Below are positions 1-4,853 of a DNA stretch of 5,213 bases, piece by piece. Where the stretch lies: the NCBI GenBank assembly GCA_028696285.1, contig JAQVHJ010000199.1, positions 1-5,213 on the forward strand, read 5' to 3'. Within the stretch, counting starts at the first letter, position 1. Each line of letters begins with the position of its first letter. The stretch comes from a bacterium (lineage in GTDB: Bacteria > AUK180 > JAQVHJ01). The position numbers and the translations under genes were made by a program. The notes under the pieces are model-generated. The model was given only the letters and a program-made list of their open reading frames with translations, did no database searches and was not told the DNA's origin.

Positions 1-12
1 TTTAATTTCTAA

Positions 13-38
13 ATGGTGCACCTTACGTTGTGCATCAT
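13..38. repeat. Hairpin with 9-bp arms near window start
   Basis: ATGGTGCAC (13-21) pairs with GTGCATCAT (30-38) through one G-T wobble; the loop is 8 bases. Possibly a transcript end of a neighbouring gene outside the window, but no U-tract is visible. Confidence 0.45.
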
Positions 39-68
39 CAATATAAAATTTTCAATCTTATATATTTT

Positions 69-95
69 CTCCGTGACCTCCGTGTTCTCCGTGGT
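69..95 (+). repeat. Three 9-bp repeats CTCCGTGNN
   Basis: Three in-phase nonamers that differ only in their last two bases, followed by AAAAT. Confidence 0.9.
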
Positions 96-105
96 AAAAT
101 AAATT

Positions 106-132
106 CCCTGCGTCCTCTGCGTCCTCTGCGGT
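106..132 (+). repeat. Three 9-bp repeats of CTCTGCGTC type
   Basis: Three in-phase nonamers 11 bp after the previous array, with the same general form (CTC-YGYG) and the same exit (GGT then an A-rich run). A lone relative, CTCTGCGTC, recurs near 300. Confidence 0.9.
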
Positions 133-150
133 GAAAAAATACTTGATCTT

Positions 151-185
151 TCGGTTCACGGTTCACAGTTCACAAATCACGATTT
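151..185 (+). repeat. Five degenerate heptads (ACGGTTC type)
   Basis: Five consecutive 7-bp units that drift in steps: TCGGTTC, then ACGGTTC, ACAGTTC, ACAAATC, ACGATTT. A short ORF crosses this stretch, but its peptide is repeat-derived and not credible. Confidence 0.9.
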
Positions 186-423
186 ATCCCTTCATGCTCT
201 TCGTGTACTTCCCCGATTACGTGGAACCTTCATCGGGACTACTCGCCATTAAATCTAATGCTCTCAGAGCGAATTTTATTTTCGTGGTTAACAAATCTTC
301 TCTGCGTCCGTAGTTTATCCCGAACGAATGTGAGGGCTCTCTCTCCGGTTAAAGTCACATTAAAATGCTGTTCAAGTATCAATCGCTCTAAACATCTGCA
401 CCTTTAGCTATAATGTTATACTT
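186..423. other. Gene-free stretch with decayed interspersed repeat
   Basis: I see no credible gene. CCCGAACGAATGTGAGGG (319-336) followed by CTCTCTC resembles the common bacterial 'CCCGAGCGAAGCGAGGG' intergenic repeat style. A TATAAT at 409-414 lacks a matching -35. Small hairpins (212-237 and 260-270) are weak. Confidence 0.4.
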
Positions 424-444
424 ACATTTTTCAATTTACAATCT
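424..444 (+). repeat. Three degenerate heptads (ACAATCT type)
   Basis: ACATTTT, TCAATTT and ACAATCT in register, followed by TAACCATACT. The AC/TC-starting form is shared with the array at 554-609. Confidence 0.75.
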
Positions 445-446
445 TA

Positions 447-554
447 ACCATACTGCAAAAAGGTCATTTCAACATATTCCCTATTTAAAAGACTCCGTAA
501 TAATGGGATTTTACAAATTCGGAATTCTGAAAATCCATGTTTTTGCAGTATGGT
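447..554. repeat. 15-bp inverted repeat enclosing 78 bp
   Basis: ACCATACTGCAAAAA at 447-461 and its exact reverse complement at 540-554. Between them is a weaker inner pairing (GGATTTT at 507-513 with AAAATCC at 529-535). CAATCTT lies on both sides (439-445 and 555-561). It may be a MITE-like element of about 109 bp with a 7-bp duplication, or two composite-repeat ends facing each other; the heptad arrays around it make the flanking duplication ambiguous. Confidence 0.6.
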
Positions 555-661
555 CAATCTTCAATCTTAAATGCGAGGCGTTCAATCTACAATCTACAAT
601 TTTCAATTGAATATTTCACATCACACCAATCTAAATGTCATATGTCATGGGCCGGCACCTT
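540..661 (-). repeat. Composite repeat, inverted copy (head 661-635, heptad tail, ACCATACT end)
   Basis: On the minus strand the head (AAGGTGCCGGCCC then ATGACAT twice) begins three bases after the stop codon of the FGE-like gene. It runs into a long 7-bp-periodic tail made of units such as AGATTGT and AGATTGA (609-554) and ends at ACCATACTGCAAAAA (554-540). The first 27 bases are identical to the four plus-strand copies, while the tail heptads differ from theirs. I see no transposase. Confidence 0.8.
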
Positions 662-664
662 ATT

Positions 665-2674
665 TTATTTTAAATCGATATCTTTTACACATCTGAATCC
701 TACGCAATCATATGAATCGCTCTTAAATATTCCAAAAAGTTTTGAATCTGTAGACTGAAATTCTTTCCCGTACTTATAACAACCACCAACATGAATATTT
801 CCATCTATGTTTTCTGAATCAACATACTCCCAGACATTCCCCGACATATTATAACAACCCCATGGTGATTGTCCTTCCGGAAAAGAATTAACCGGAGCGA
901 GTTTCTGATGGCCGTCGTATTCACCATTTTCATCCCAATTGCATTTTTTAGGATCCCAAGTATCACCCCAAGGATATTTAAAAATTCGATACGTAGATTT
1001 TTTTACAATTTCTCTTTTTTCATTCAATGGTATTTTCTTGTCAAGATTAATAATGGACAAACCTGTTTTACCCGCAGCTATCTGAAATTCTAATATTGTT
1101 GGAAGACGCTTCCCGCACCAGTTACAAAAAGCCATTGCGCCATAATAACTTACATTCATAACTGGATAAATCTCGAATCCTTGCTTCACATCCCACTCTC
1201 CGCTTGTTTCATTAAAAATTATTTCATCGCCCTGATACCATTTCCTCCCACCTTCTTCTTTATTTCCTATCTCATTTAAAAATAAACAATAATCTTTATT
1301 ACTTACCTCATATTTGTCGATGTAAAAATGATGATCTTTAATTTCGTCATTAAATGGAAACCTTACGGAAACAAATTCCATTTCCTTGTACCGGGTATTA
1401 ATTCCAAGTACTTCTGCATAATATTCTAACATTTCAGAAACGTTTACTTTTAAAATACCTTTTATTTCTTGAGATGTCATCCCTGTTTCGTTTGCTAAAA
1501 TATTTATTAATATTTCATCGTTTTTAAAAAACAGTTCAGAATTATTTTCATGTTTAAAATCATTATATATTTTCTCAATATTAATATTTTTCTCTTGTTT
1601 TAATTTTTCCCAAACATACTTAGATGCAGGATAAGGTGCATACCCACCCCATGACGGTACCATGTATTTAGTTTTTAAAAGGTCTATGTATTCATTCTTT
1701 AAGTCTTTCATCCCAGCATAAAGATGATATGAATTATTTAAATAAGCATATTTATCTATCTTTCTAAGAATTTCACTCGTTAAGTATTCAGCCAACCCTT
1801 CATAAAAGAATCGTGTCTTGATAGGGCTAACCTGAGTTGATATATTAATATTTGCTTCTAATATTTCATGGAATATTGAATGAATTCTATCGATTTGATT
1901 TACAGGTTGCCAGAAATTATCACCATAACCTTCTTCCGGGATATAGATGATAATATAATTCAATGGAAAACAATGCTCATTTATGTATTCTTTTGAACTT
2001 GTTAAAACAAAATTTAAATTCCAATCTTTATTTATCCATTTATAATCACTTTCAAAAATTTCTCTTATCAATAGGCAAGTATTTATATAATTATCAGAAG
2101 GCGGAATAACTCTTGCCTTATCAATAAATATTTGATTTTTCTTATCAAATAGAACGAAGTCATTTAAGCTTAAGAATGATTTAATGCGCACCGGTGTCAA
2201 GTCAGCAGCTGTATGATACGGATAAATGTTTTTTATAAACGCACTTTTACCTGTTTGGTAAAATTGAATATTATAACCTGTAAAATATATCGAGGTAATT
2301 GAATAATTATCGTTTGAATTTATATTAAAACATTCAACTTTTTCTAATTTATTTGATATCCTTTTCATGTCATATTTCAAATCATTCGGATAATTGGTCT
2401 TAAAAATATGTTCTGTTTTTGTACCATCAGTATAGGTAAATAAAAATTTTATTGCTGAATTTTCAGATATTTTATCCGTTTCAATAACAAATGTAACATT
2501 CTGAATTATTTCATCTTCCTGAATCTTTTTAAGGTTGTTGTGCAATTTTTTAAAATACTTAGTTATATCTTGTTTATTGTCTTCTTCAATTCTAATCCGC
2601 ATAGCTAAACCTGTGCAACTGAAGGACATTAAAAAAACTACTGTCAAAAATAGAATAGTACTTATTTTTTTCAT
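665..2674 (-). CDS. Exported protein: degenerate gluzincin-like region plus C-terminal FGE-sulfatase (SUMF1-like) domain
   Basis: 669 aa. Residues 1-19 are a signal peptide (MKK, then a hydrophobic stretch). C20 may be lipidated, but S-F-S-C is a poor lipobox; cleavage after GLA (22-24) is an alternative. Residues 25-200 are unrecognised. Residues 265-300 look like a zinc peptidase of the gluzincin type: H269-E270-I-L-E273, then 18 residues, then E292 in EGLAEY. This is HExxH-x18-E with the second zinc His replaced by Glu, so activity is doubtful. Residues 430-665 resemble the FGE-sulfatase domain (C-type-lectin-like fold): FYIDKYEVSNKDY, AMAFCNWCGKRLPT, YPWGD, GCYNMSGNVWEY and a final GFRCV. 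The GGxFxMG loop near its start and the catalytic C-x4-C pair of true FGE are absent, so formylglycine formation is unlikely; a binding or structural role is inferred. ATG 2674 follows GAGGAG. It is the second gene of the operon, 58 bp after the lipoprotein gene. Domain calls are by eye. Confidence 0.88.
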   Translation of the reverse strand: MKKISTILFLTVVFLMSFSCTGLAMRIRIEEDNKQDITKYFKKLHNNLKKIQEDEIIQNVTFVIETDKISENSAIKFLFTYTDGTKTEHIFKTNYPNDLKYDMKRISNKLEKVECFNINSNDNYSITSIYFTGYNIQFYQTGKSAFIKNIYPYHTAADLTPVRIKSFLSLNDFVLFDKKNQIFIDKARVIPPSDNYINTCLLIREIFESDYKWINKDWNLNFVLTSSKEYINEHCFPLNYIIIYIPEEGYGDNFWQPVNQIDRIHSIFHEILEANINISTQVSPIKTRFFYEGLAEYLTSEILRKIDKYAYLNNSYHLYAGMKDLKNEYIDLLKTKYMVPSWGGYAPYPASKYVWEKLKQEKNINIEKIYNDFKHENNSELFFKNDEILINILANETGMTSQEIKGILKVNVSEMLEYYAEVLGINTRYKEMEFVSVRFPFNDEIKDHHFYIDKYEVSNKDYCLFLNEIGNKEEGGRKWYQGDEIIFNETSGEWDVKQGFEIYPVMNVSYYGAMAFCNWCGKRLPTILEFQIAAGKTGLSIINLDKKIPLNEKREIVKKSTYRIFKYPWGDTWDPKKCNWDENGEYDGHQKLAPVNSFPEGQSPWGCYNMSGNVWEYVDSENIDGNIHVGGCYKYGKEFQSTDSKLFGIFKSDSYDCVGFRCVKDIDLK

Positions 2675-2677
2675 TAT

Positions 2678-2683
2678 CTCCTC
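2678..2683 (-). promoter_or_regulatory. Shine-Dalgarno site of the FGE-like gene
   Basis: GAGGAG on the minus strand with only ATA between it and ATG 2674. The spacing is short (3 bases, or 6 if GAGG is counted as the core). It supports MKKIST as the true N-terminus. I see no convincing promoter in the 58-bp gap, so the gene is probably read through from the lipoprotein gene. Confidence 0.75.
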
Positions 2684-2693
2684 AGGAAATTAA

Positions 2694-2715
2694 GGGGGGA
2701 AATTCTCCCCCCCCC
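2694..2715 (-). other. G/C hairpin with G9 homopolymer between the two operon genes
   Basis: On the plus strand six G and an A (2694-2700), loop AATTC, then T and nine C (2706-2715). The seven-base arms pair perfectly and the C/G tract has slack beyond the stem. On the coding (minus) strand the G9 tract comes first and the stem is followed by TTAATTT, a poor U-tract. It could be a partial terminator or attenuator, an mRNA stability stem between cistrons, or a slippage-prone tract 33-41 bases before the downstream ATG. Confidence 0.6.
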
Positions 2716-2732
2716 GTTTATTAAATTTATTA

Positions 2733-3461
2733 TTAAAATCCTGCACAAGGTTGAGTGGGATCATAACATCCGCATTCCGGAACATTACATTTGATCTCAG
2801 TTGTTCCATCTTCTGTTGTTATTGTTGTTGTATATGTTAATCCACCCTTGCCAGCATGAGCAAAACCGTTAGGACAGGTTTTATTCGGTTGAATAAGATG
2901 TCCTAAAAAATCCAATAAATTTTTAAATGCTTCTGAAATTGCAAGTATTTTAACGATATCACTCCCTTCTTTAGACAAAGGAGTCATAAAAGTAGTATCC
3001 GAAGGAATTTCAGGATGTTCAATCAGAATTTTTTGATAAGAAAGATATACTTCAATTACGCGAGCTTCAGCAGAATTAGAAAAAAGATTATTTATTTTGG
3101 GAATTACATCTTTTTCCAGTTTTTCAATAGCTCCTTTCTCATTTCCGGCTTTATACATTAAAATAACTGCTTCTAATTTATTTTTAAAGGCTTTTTTCTC
3201 CTGTTCTGAATTTATTATAAAAAATTCTTCATTTAAAACCCTTAAAACATCTTCAATATATTTAAGTCGCTCATTCTCTTCTAAAGTTGAACTTATTAAA
3301 TATTCTTTACCTTCAACCTCATTAAAATCGTTACTATTTATAGATAAATATAGAACTTCCCCTGTTTCTTCTGGTATCGTTGGAACTTTATTATTTACAC
3401 AACCAAAAAACATTACAAAACATATCAATGGAATAAAAATTATTGTGATTATTTTTTTCAT
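2733..3461 (-). CDS. Probable lipoprotein with helical middle and Cys-rich C-terminus, unknown function
   Basis: 242 aa. The start is placed at ATG 3461 because GAGGAG lies 9 bases upstream and the protein then begins MKKIITIIF with a classic signal peptide. An in-frame start at 3539 would put charged residues ahead of it and place the coding region across the promoter. FFGC ends the signal; C21 is the likely lipidated Cys, though Phe at -3 is unusual. Residues 60-190 are rich in Leu, Glu and Lys and predicted helical. The stretch around 90-126 (KLEAVILMYKAGNEKGAIEKL) is reminiscent of the FIMAH-type helical repeats of secreted proteins, a weak resemblance. The tail carries five Cys (196, 225, 230, 232, 239) in a Thr/Gly-rich region, suited to disulfides or metal binding. 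First gene of a two-gene operon. I do not recognise the family. Confidence 0.85.
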   Translation of the reverse strand: MKKIITIIFIPLICFVMFFGCVNNKVPTIPEETGEVLYLSINSNDFNEVEGKEYLISSTLEENERLKYIEDVLRVLNEEFFIINSEQEKKAFKNKLEAVILMYKAGNEKGAIEKLEKDVIPKINNLFSNSAEARVIEVYLSYQKILIEHPEIPSDTTFMTPLSKEGSDIVKILAISEAFKNLLDFLGHLIQPNKTCPNGFAHAGKGGLTYTTTITTEDGTTEIKCNVPECGCYDPTQPCAGF

Positions 3462-3470
3462 GTTTATAAT

Positions 3471-3509
3471 CTCCTCTTTTATTATAACATTTAACACTTT
3501 TTTTTTCAA
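3471..3509 (-). promoter_or_regulatory. Promoter and Shine-Dalgarno site of the two-gene operon
   Basis: Reading the minus strand: TTGAAA (3509-3504), a 17-bp spacer that includes most of an A9 tract, and TATAAT (3486-3481) preceded by TG-T, an extended -10. GAGGAG follows at 3476-3471, only four bases after the -10, and ATG 3461 is 9 bases further on. The probable start site overlaps the Shine-Dalgarno site, as in the archease gene. Confidence 0.85.
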
Positions 3510-3612
3510 GATAATTTTGTTTCTAAGATATAAAAACAACCAATTAATTATTTTTTATTTAAGTTAACCAGGACCATTATGTTTTTCAGAAATATGTAAT
3601 GTCATTTTATAT

Positions 3613-3720
3613 TTATAATAATGAAATATTGACGAATTTATAAAAAGTATTATGTATGTATGTATGTATGTATGTATGTTTTAAAAACATGTTTACAATC
3701 TTTATTTTTCTTAAATCCAT
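3613..3720 (-). CDS. Possible 35-aa ORF containing a tetranucleotide repeat; may not be a gene
   Basis: ATG 3720 has GGAGGG at 3736-3731, 10 bases upstream, and a promoter at 3763-3792. The peptide starts MDLRKIKIVNMFLK and then has HTYI repeats encoded by the CATA microsatellite, ending at TAA 3613-3615. A TTG start at 3840 would extend it but has no ribosome site. With one fewer CATA unit the frame would run on to TAA at 3564-3566 (about 50 aa); with one more it would stop within a few codons of the repeat. No family is recognised. Low-complexity AT-rich DNA makes a false ORF quite possible; the promoter and Shine-Dalgarno site are the only positive evidence. Confidence 0.25.
   Translation of the reverse strand: MDLRKIKIVNMFLKHTYIHTYIHNTFYKFVNISLL
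3651..3678 (+). repeat. (TATG)7 microsatellite
   Basis: Seven uninterrupted copies of TATG (CATA on the minus strand). It overlaps a 15-nt palindrome at 3676-3690 (ATGTTTT, central A, AAAACAT). Perfect tetranucleotide tracts of this length are rare in bacteria outside phase-variable loci. Confidence 0.95.
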
Positions 3721-3762
3721 CACAAGAAAACCCTCCAAATATAAAAAAACATAATTTAAATT

Positions 3763-3792
3763 AATATAACATATTTCAAAGCCGTTTGTCAA
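3763..3792 (-). promoter_or_regulatory. Second minus-strand promoter upstream of the operon
   Basis: TTGACA (3792-3787), an 18-bp spacer, then TATATT (3768-3763) preceded by TG-T, giving an extended -10 like the operon promoter. It would drive a transcript through the small ORF at 3613-3720 and possibly on into the operon. The surrounding DNA is very AT-rich, so chance -10 matches are common; the full TTGACA and correct spacing make this one better than background. Confidence 0.55.
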
Positions 3793-3886
3793 GTTTTTAT
3801 TTGTATTTTTTGAAACTATATCGACATGGGTTACACTCAAAAGCTCTATTATACTTCAGTCTGAGACTTATGAAAAAGAACAAATG

Positions 3887-3991
3887 AAAAGGTGCCGGCC
3901 CATGACATATGACATGGATATTAATGGTAAGTGGAGAGTGGAGTGTGGAAAGTGGAGTGTGATAATTGAATATTGTGATTTTAACCATACT
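3887..3991 (+). repeat. Composite repeat copy 1 (head, heptad tail, ACCATACT end)
   Basis: The 36-base head occupies 3887-3922. The tail has units of form NGTGGAN (AGTGGAG, TGTGGAA) that drift to ATTG-type units (ATTGAAT, ATTGTGA) in unbroken 7-bp register, then ACCATACT at 3984-3991. This is the only plus-strand copy that reaches the ACCATACT end. Confidence 0.85.
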
Positions 3992-4009
3992 CTCCCCCTA
4001 AAGGGGGAG
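3992..4009. repeat. Palindrome CTCCCCC-TAAA-GGGGGAG
   Basis: A perfect 7-bp stem with a 4-base loop directly after the ACCATACT end of composite copy 1. No U-tract on either side, so not a typical intrinsic terminator. Confidence 0.85.
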
Positions 4010-4028
4010 CGTTTATTTGATGATCACC

Positions 4029-4048
4029 CCCCGGTCTTAAGACCGGGG
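4029..4048. repeat. Perfect 20-bp palindrome around GGTCTTAAGACC
   Basis: Exact self-complement with CCCC and GGGG ends, 19 bp beyond the previous palindrome. It could be a REP-like hairpin or a dimeric protein site. No U-tract follows. Confidence 0.9.
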
Positions 4049-4095
4049 TTACATTCCATCAGCTCCTGAAGGAAAGGAAAATATAAATATTAATC

Positions 4096-4125
4096 CAGAT
4101 TGAGATCGAGATAGAGATTGAGAAA
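4096..4125 (+). repeat. Five hexamers of GAGATN type
   Basis: CAGATT, GAGATC, GAGATA, GAGATT and GAGAAA in register, ending six bases before the head of composite copy 2. Confidence 0.85.
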
Positions 4126-4130
4126 AGGAG

Positions 4131-4179
4131 AAAAGGTGCCGGCCCATGACATATGACATGGATATTAGTGGAGAGTGGG
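4131..4179 (+). repeat. Composite repeat copy 2 (short tail)
   Basis: The 36-base head (4131-4166) is identical to copy 1. Only two heptads follow (AGTGGAG, then AGTGGGA, whose last A doubles as the first base of copy 3) before the next head begins, so the tail looks truncated by, or recombined with, copy 3. Confidence 0.9.
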
Positions 4180-4252
4180 AAAAGGTGCCGGCCCATGACA
4201 TATGACATGGATATTAGTGGAGAGTGGAGGGTGGAGGGTGGAATGAATATGG
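4180..4252 (+). repeat. Composite repeat copy 3
   Basis: Head 4180-4215, identical to copies 1 and 2. The tail has four NGTGGAN heptads, then TGAATAT, then GG and the next head. It lacks the ACCATACT end. Confidence 0.9.
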
Positions 4253-4330
4253 AAAAGGTGCCGGCCCATGACATATGACATGGATATTTGTGGATAGTGG
4301 AAGGTGGAATGTGAAAGGTGGAATGAATAT
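4253..4330 (+). repeat. Composite repeat copy 4
   Basis: Head 4253-4288. The tail has five heptads of NGTGGAN or NGTGAAA form and ends with the same TGAATAT unit as copy 3 (4324-4330). No ACCATACT end; the sequence then moves to another heptad array at 4356. Confidence 0.9.
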
Positions 4331-4355
4331 GAGAAATACAAATATTAAGCTTGCA

Positions 4356-4376
4356 GCGAATCACGAATAACGTTTT
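4356..4376 (+). repeat. Three degenerate heptads
   Basis: GCGAATC, ACGAATA and ACGTTTT in register. The last unit is identical to one in the array before the archease promoter. Confidence 0.65.
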
Positions 4377-4377
4377 C

Positions 4378-4529
4378 AGATCGCCACGCCTAGGTCCTTC
4401 GCTTCGCTCTGGACAAGCAGGATGCTTCGCTGCGCTTGCTAGATCTTACGATAACGCGATGACATTATATCGTCTGCAAACATAATAACGTGATTAGTCA
4501 TTGCTGCTAGCCATTGGCGAAGCAATCTC
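4378..4529. repeat. GCTTCGC-rich interspersed repeat tract with inverted ends
   Basis: The tract opens with AGATCGC and closes with GCAATCTC. It contains several GCTTCGC/GCGAAGC words, GCGATGACA and GTCATTGC. This matches the general style of the widespread bacterial intergenic repeats built on 'GTCATTGCGAGCGAAGC...GCAATCTC', here decayed. More GC-rich than its surroundings and without a credible ORF. Confidence 0.6.
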
Positions 4530-4533
4530 TCTT

Positions 4534-4568
4534 ACGGTCAACGGTGAACGGTGAACGGCAAACGGTAT
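4534..4568 (+). repeat. Five degenerate heptads (ACGGTGA type)
   Basis: ACGGTCA, ACGGTGA twice, ACGGCAA and ACGGTAT in strict 7-bp register, right after the GCTTCGC tract. Confidence 0.9.
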
Positions 4569-4574
4569 AAATCA

Positions 4575-4599
4575 GTTCGAGTTCGAGTATTGAGTTCGA
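4575..4599 (+). repeat. GTTCGA hexamer repeats
   Basis: GTTCGA at 4575 and 4581, a 7-base unit GTATTGA, then GTTCGA at 4594. The word TTCGAGTATT at 4582-4591 recurs at 4837-4846 beside the archease heptads. Confidence 0.75.
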
Positions 4600-4659
4600 G
4601 ACGTCATATAAAAATACTCCACGATTAGGGGAGCAAACTCAAACTTGAATCTCTAACTG

Positions 4660-4678
4660 AGATTTCCTGAGGAAATCT
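4660..4678. repeat. Palindrome AGATTTCC-TGA-GGAAATCT
   Basis: 8-bp perfect arms (T-A closing possible) in a gene-free stretch. TT follows on the plus strand, too short for a terminator tail. Confidence 0.85.
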
Positions 4679-4703
4679 TTCCGGAGGGATAGAACGGTTT
4701 TAG

Positions 4704-4723
4704 CCCACCATTTCAATGGTGGG
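4704..4723. repeat. Palindrome CCCACCAT-TTCA-ATGGTGGG
   Basis: 8-bp perfect arms around a 4-base loop, 25 bp after the previous palindrome, forming a hairpin pair. REP-like; not followed by a U-tract. Confidence 0.85.
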
Positions 4724-4811
4724 TATGAATGCAGAAAAAGAAACTTGCGAAGTTCAGAATAATTTAATAACACAAAGTATCATTAATGTAATGTCTATTT
4801 CACATTATATT

Positions 4812-4839
4812 TCGGATCACGGATCACGTTTTACGATTC
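4812..4839 (+). repeat. Four degenerate heptads upstream of archease promoter
   Basis: TCGGATC, ACGGATC, ACGTTTT and ACGATTC in register, ending 14 bp before the -35 box. Confidence 0.85.
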
Positions 4840-4853
4840 GAGTATTCTTCCTC

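Noticed and set aside
131..313. 60-codon plus-strand ORF at the left end
   Set aside because: It runs through nonamer and heptad repeats, has no Shine-Dalgarno site and its peptide matches nothing I know.
665..1000. Diversity-generating retroelement target (FGE-like C-terminus as variable region)
   Set aside because: I found no near-copy template repeat in the window and no reverse transcriptase, and the C-terminus lacks the usual Asn-rich variable codons.
869..1093. 74-codon plus-strand ORF inside the FGE-like gene
   Set aside because: It is a shadow of a well-supported coding region on the other strand.
3462..3539. Upstream start for the lipoprotein (ATG 3539)
   Set aside because: It would bury the signal peptide after 26 residues and put coding sequence over the TTGAAA-17-TATAAT promoter.
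3097..3567. 156-codon plus-strand ORF
   Set aside because: It is antisense to the lipoprotein gene, which has a promoter, ribosome site and signal peptide; the antisense peptide is low-complexity.
3992..4048. Intrinsic terminators
   Set aside because: The stems are strong but neither strand shows a following U-tract, and no gene ends nearby.
3887..4330. CRISPR array
   Set aside because: The four heads are repeated, but spacing is irregular (244, 49 and 73 bp) and the intervening DNA is itself repetitive heptads, not unique spacers.
4059..4364. 101-codon minus-strand ORF
   Set aside because: It is a translation of the composite repeats (recurring CHMSWAG and ICHGPAPF strings) with no ribosome site or family resemblance.
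4378..4760. tRNA or other structural RNA gene
   Set aside because: I could not find a cloverleaf with a T-loop motif or other known RNA signature; the hairpins are simple palindromes.
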